A stretch of DNA of 5,366 nt. It comes from Methanobacteriota archaeon (GTDB lineage: Archaea; Halobacteriota; Methanosarcinia; Methanosarcinales; Methanoperedenaceae). Both the position numbers and the translations under genes were made by a program. Below, one piece after another: positions 4,809 through 5,366 of this stretch (positions within the stretch are counted from its first letter, which is position 1; each line of letters opens with the position of its first letter). The notes below the pieces were generated by a model. It was not told where the DNA came from, did no database searches, and saw only the letters and a list, made by a program, of their open reading frames with translations. The stretch covers positions 1-5,366 of the forward strand of contig JAHIFK010000005.1 of the NCBI GenBank assembly GCA_018900975.1, given 5' to 3'.

Positions 4809-5366
4809 ATGAGCTGGCATATCCATGAAATTAAACGAAAAACAAAGACCTACATCTCCCTCCAAAAAAATCAAAGAGAGGGCAAGAAAATAAGTTCCGA
4901 TTACATCTACCTTGGTCCAATGGATAAAGCTTTGAAGATATTTGCGGATCTTCAGATCAAACCTCTTGAAAACGAAAAAGAAGTCAGCTATAGTGGAGAA
5001 ATGATTCTTGGAAGTATAGCAAATTCCATCAATTTCAATAAAGTTTTAGAAAAATACACTAAAGATGAACGCATAGCTGAGGCACTCAATAACATTATTA
5101 TCCTCAGGACTTTATTTCCAGTGAGTAAACGAAGATTGGTAAAAATCCGATTAGAACATTCGATTTTAAAAGATTCTACTGAGCTGAAATATTTTGAAGA
5201 AGTGTATGAATTTATGGATATTCTCCATCGCAACATGGGGGATATCATGAATGATGCCATTACAAATGCTGTCAAAATTTATCATCTCGACCTGCATCAA
5301 CTAATAATAGATGCAACACGAATAAAAATCTGGAAAGATAAGGAAACTGATTTGGTTCGTTTTGGA
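4809..5366 (+). CDS. IS1634-family transposase, N-terminal part (cut by window end)
   Basis: An open frame of 186 codons from ATG 4809 with no stop before the right edge; family members are usually about 500-570 residues, so roughly a third is present. The N-terminal DYIYLGPMDKAL (33-44) matches the family's YLG block. A helical region follows with NNIIILRTLFPVSKRRL (about 96-112, the rllxPxSK pattern) and YEFMDILHRNMGDI (about 134-147). Next is LHQLIIDATRIKIW, holding the probable first catalytic Asp (Asp168, codon at 5310-5312) of the DDE nuclease. The frame ends at LVRFG, where the family normally continues into a YSKDHR-type segment. It cuts and joins DNA to move its own element. No frameshift is visible here; whether the rest is intact cannot be seen. 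Composition is AT-rich like the TPR gene. Confidence 0.88.
   Translation, partial: MSWHIHEIKRKTKTYISLQKNQREGKKISSDYIYLGPMDKALKIFADLQIKPLENEKEVSYSGEMILGSIANSINFNKVLEKYTKDERIAEALNNIIILRTLFPVSKRRLVKIRLEHSILKDSTELKYFEEVYEFMDILHRNMGDIMNDAITNAVKIYHLDLHQLIIDATRIKIWKDKETDLVRFG

Larger units (their letters stand above)
4675..5366 (+). mobile_element. Left part of an IS1634-family insertion sequence
   Basis: The start of an IS1634-type transposase gene, read rightward and cut by the window edge, implies an insertion sequence whose right half is outside. The left boundary is uncertain: 4675 is chosen because of the TCACCCCTG motif, but 4628 or another nearby position is equally possible. No target duplication or terminal inverted repeat can be confirmed without the other end. 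Confidence 0.5.

Noticed and set aside
4988..5275. Minus-strand open frame of 95 codons
   Set aside because: It lies opposite the transposase frame, which has clear IS1634 motifs; this is a shadow.

Overview
The window looks archaeal, most like a methanogen-related euryarchaeon (Methanosarcinales or an ANME-2d/Methanoperedens-type genome; this placement is an inference). The tRNA-Leu has archaeal features and no encoded CCA. TATA-like boxes lie upstream of several transcription units, and the protein families are common in Euryarchaeota. No species can be named from this sequence alone.

Left two thirds (199-3325, minus strand): a compact four-gene operon transcribed right to left. In order of transcription it encodes a DUF123/GIY-YIG-like protein, ArgC, a small two-CBS-domain protein and ArgJ. 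Gaps are only 8-12 bases, and at every junction the upstream stop codon is fused to the next gene's Shine-Dalgarno sequence, which suggests coupled translation. ArgJ makes N-acetylglutamate by transacetylation (and possibly from acetyl-CoA), and ArgC reduces N-acetylglutamyl phosphate. Together they cover the acetyl-cycle part of arginine/ornithine synthesis. The CBS protein between them is a plausible nucleotide-sensing regulator. argB and argD are not in the window. Downstream of argJ (1-198) there is no gene, but there are two consecutive, strong nested inverted repeats and a T-rich tract (minus strand) that could terminate the operon.

Middle (3326-3641): a tRNA-Leu(UAG) gene on the plus strand, divergent from the operon, with TATA-like elements on both sides. 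A short region with a direct repeat and an inverted repeat leads into the next gene.

Right third (3642-5366): clearly more AT-rich than the arg genes and accessory in character. It holds an orphan membrane-anchored coiled-coil/TPR protein with a stem-loop over its stop codon. A 288-base gap follows, with two degenerate copies of a CACCCCTG-type sequence that may be insertion-sequence end material. Last is the first 186 codons of an IS1634-family DDE transposase cut off by the window edge.

No complete, clearly new system is visible. The best leads are the CBS protein inside the arg operon, the stop/Shine-Dalgarno fusion at all three operon junctions, the paired stem-loops downstream of argJ, and the orphan TM/coiled-coil/TPR gene.
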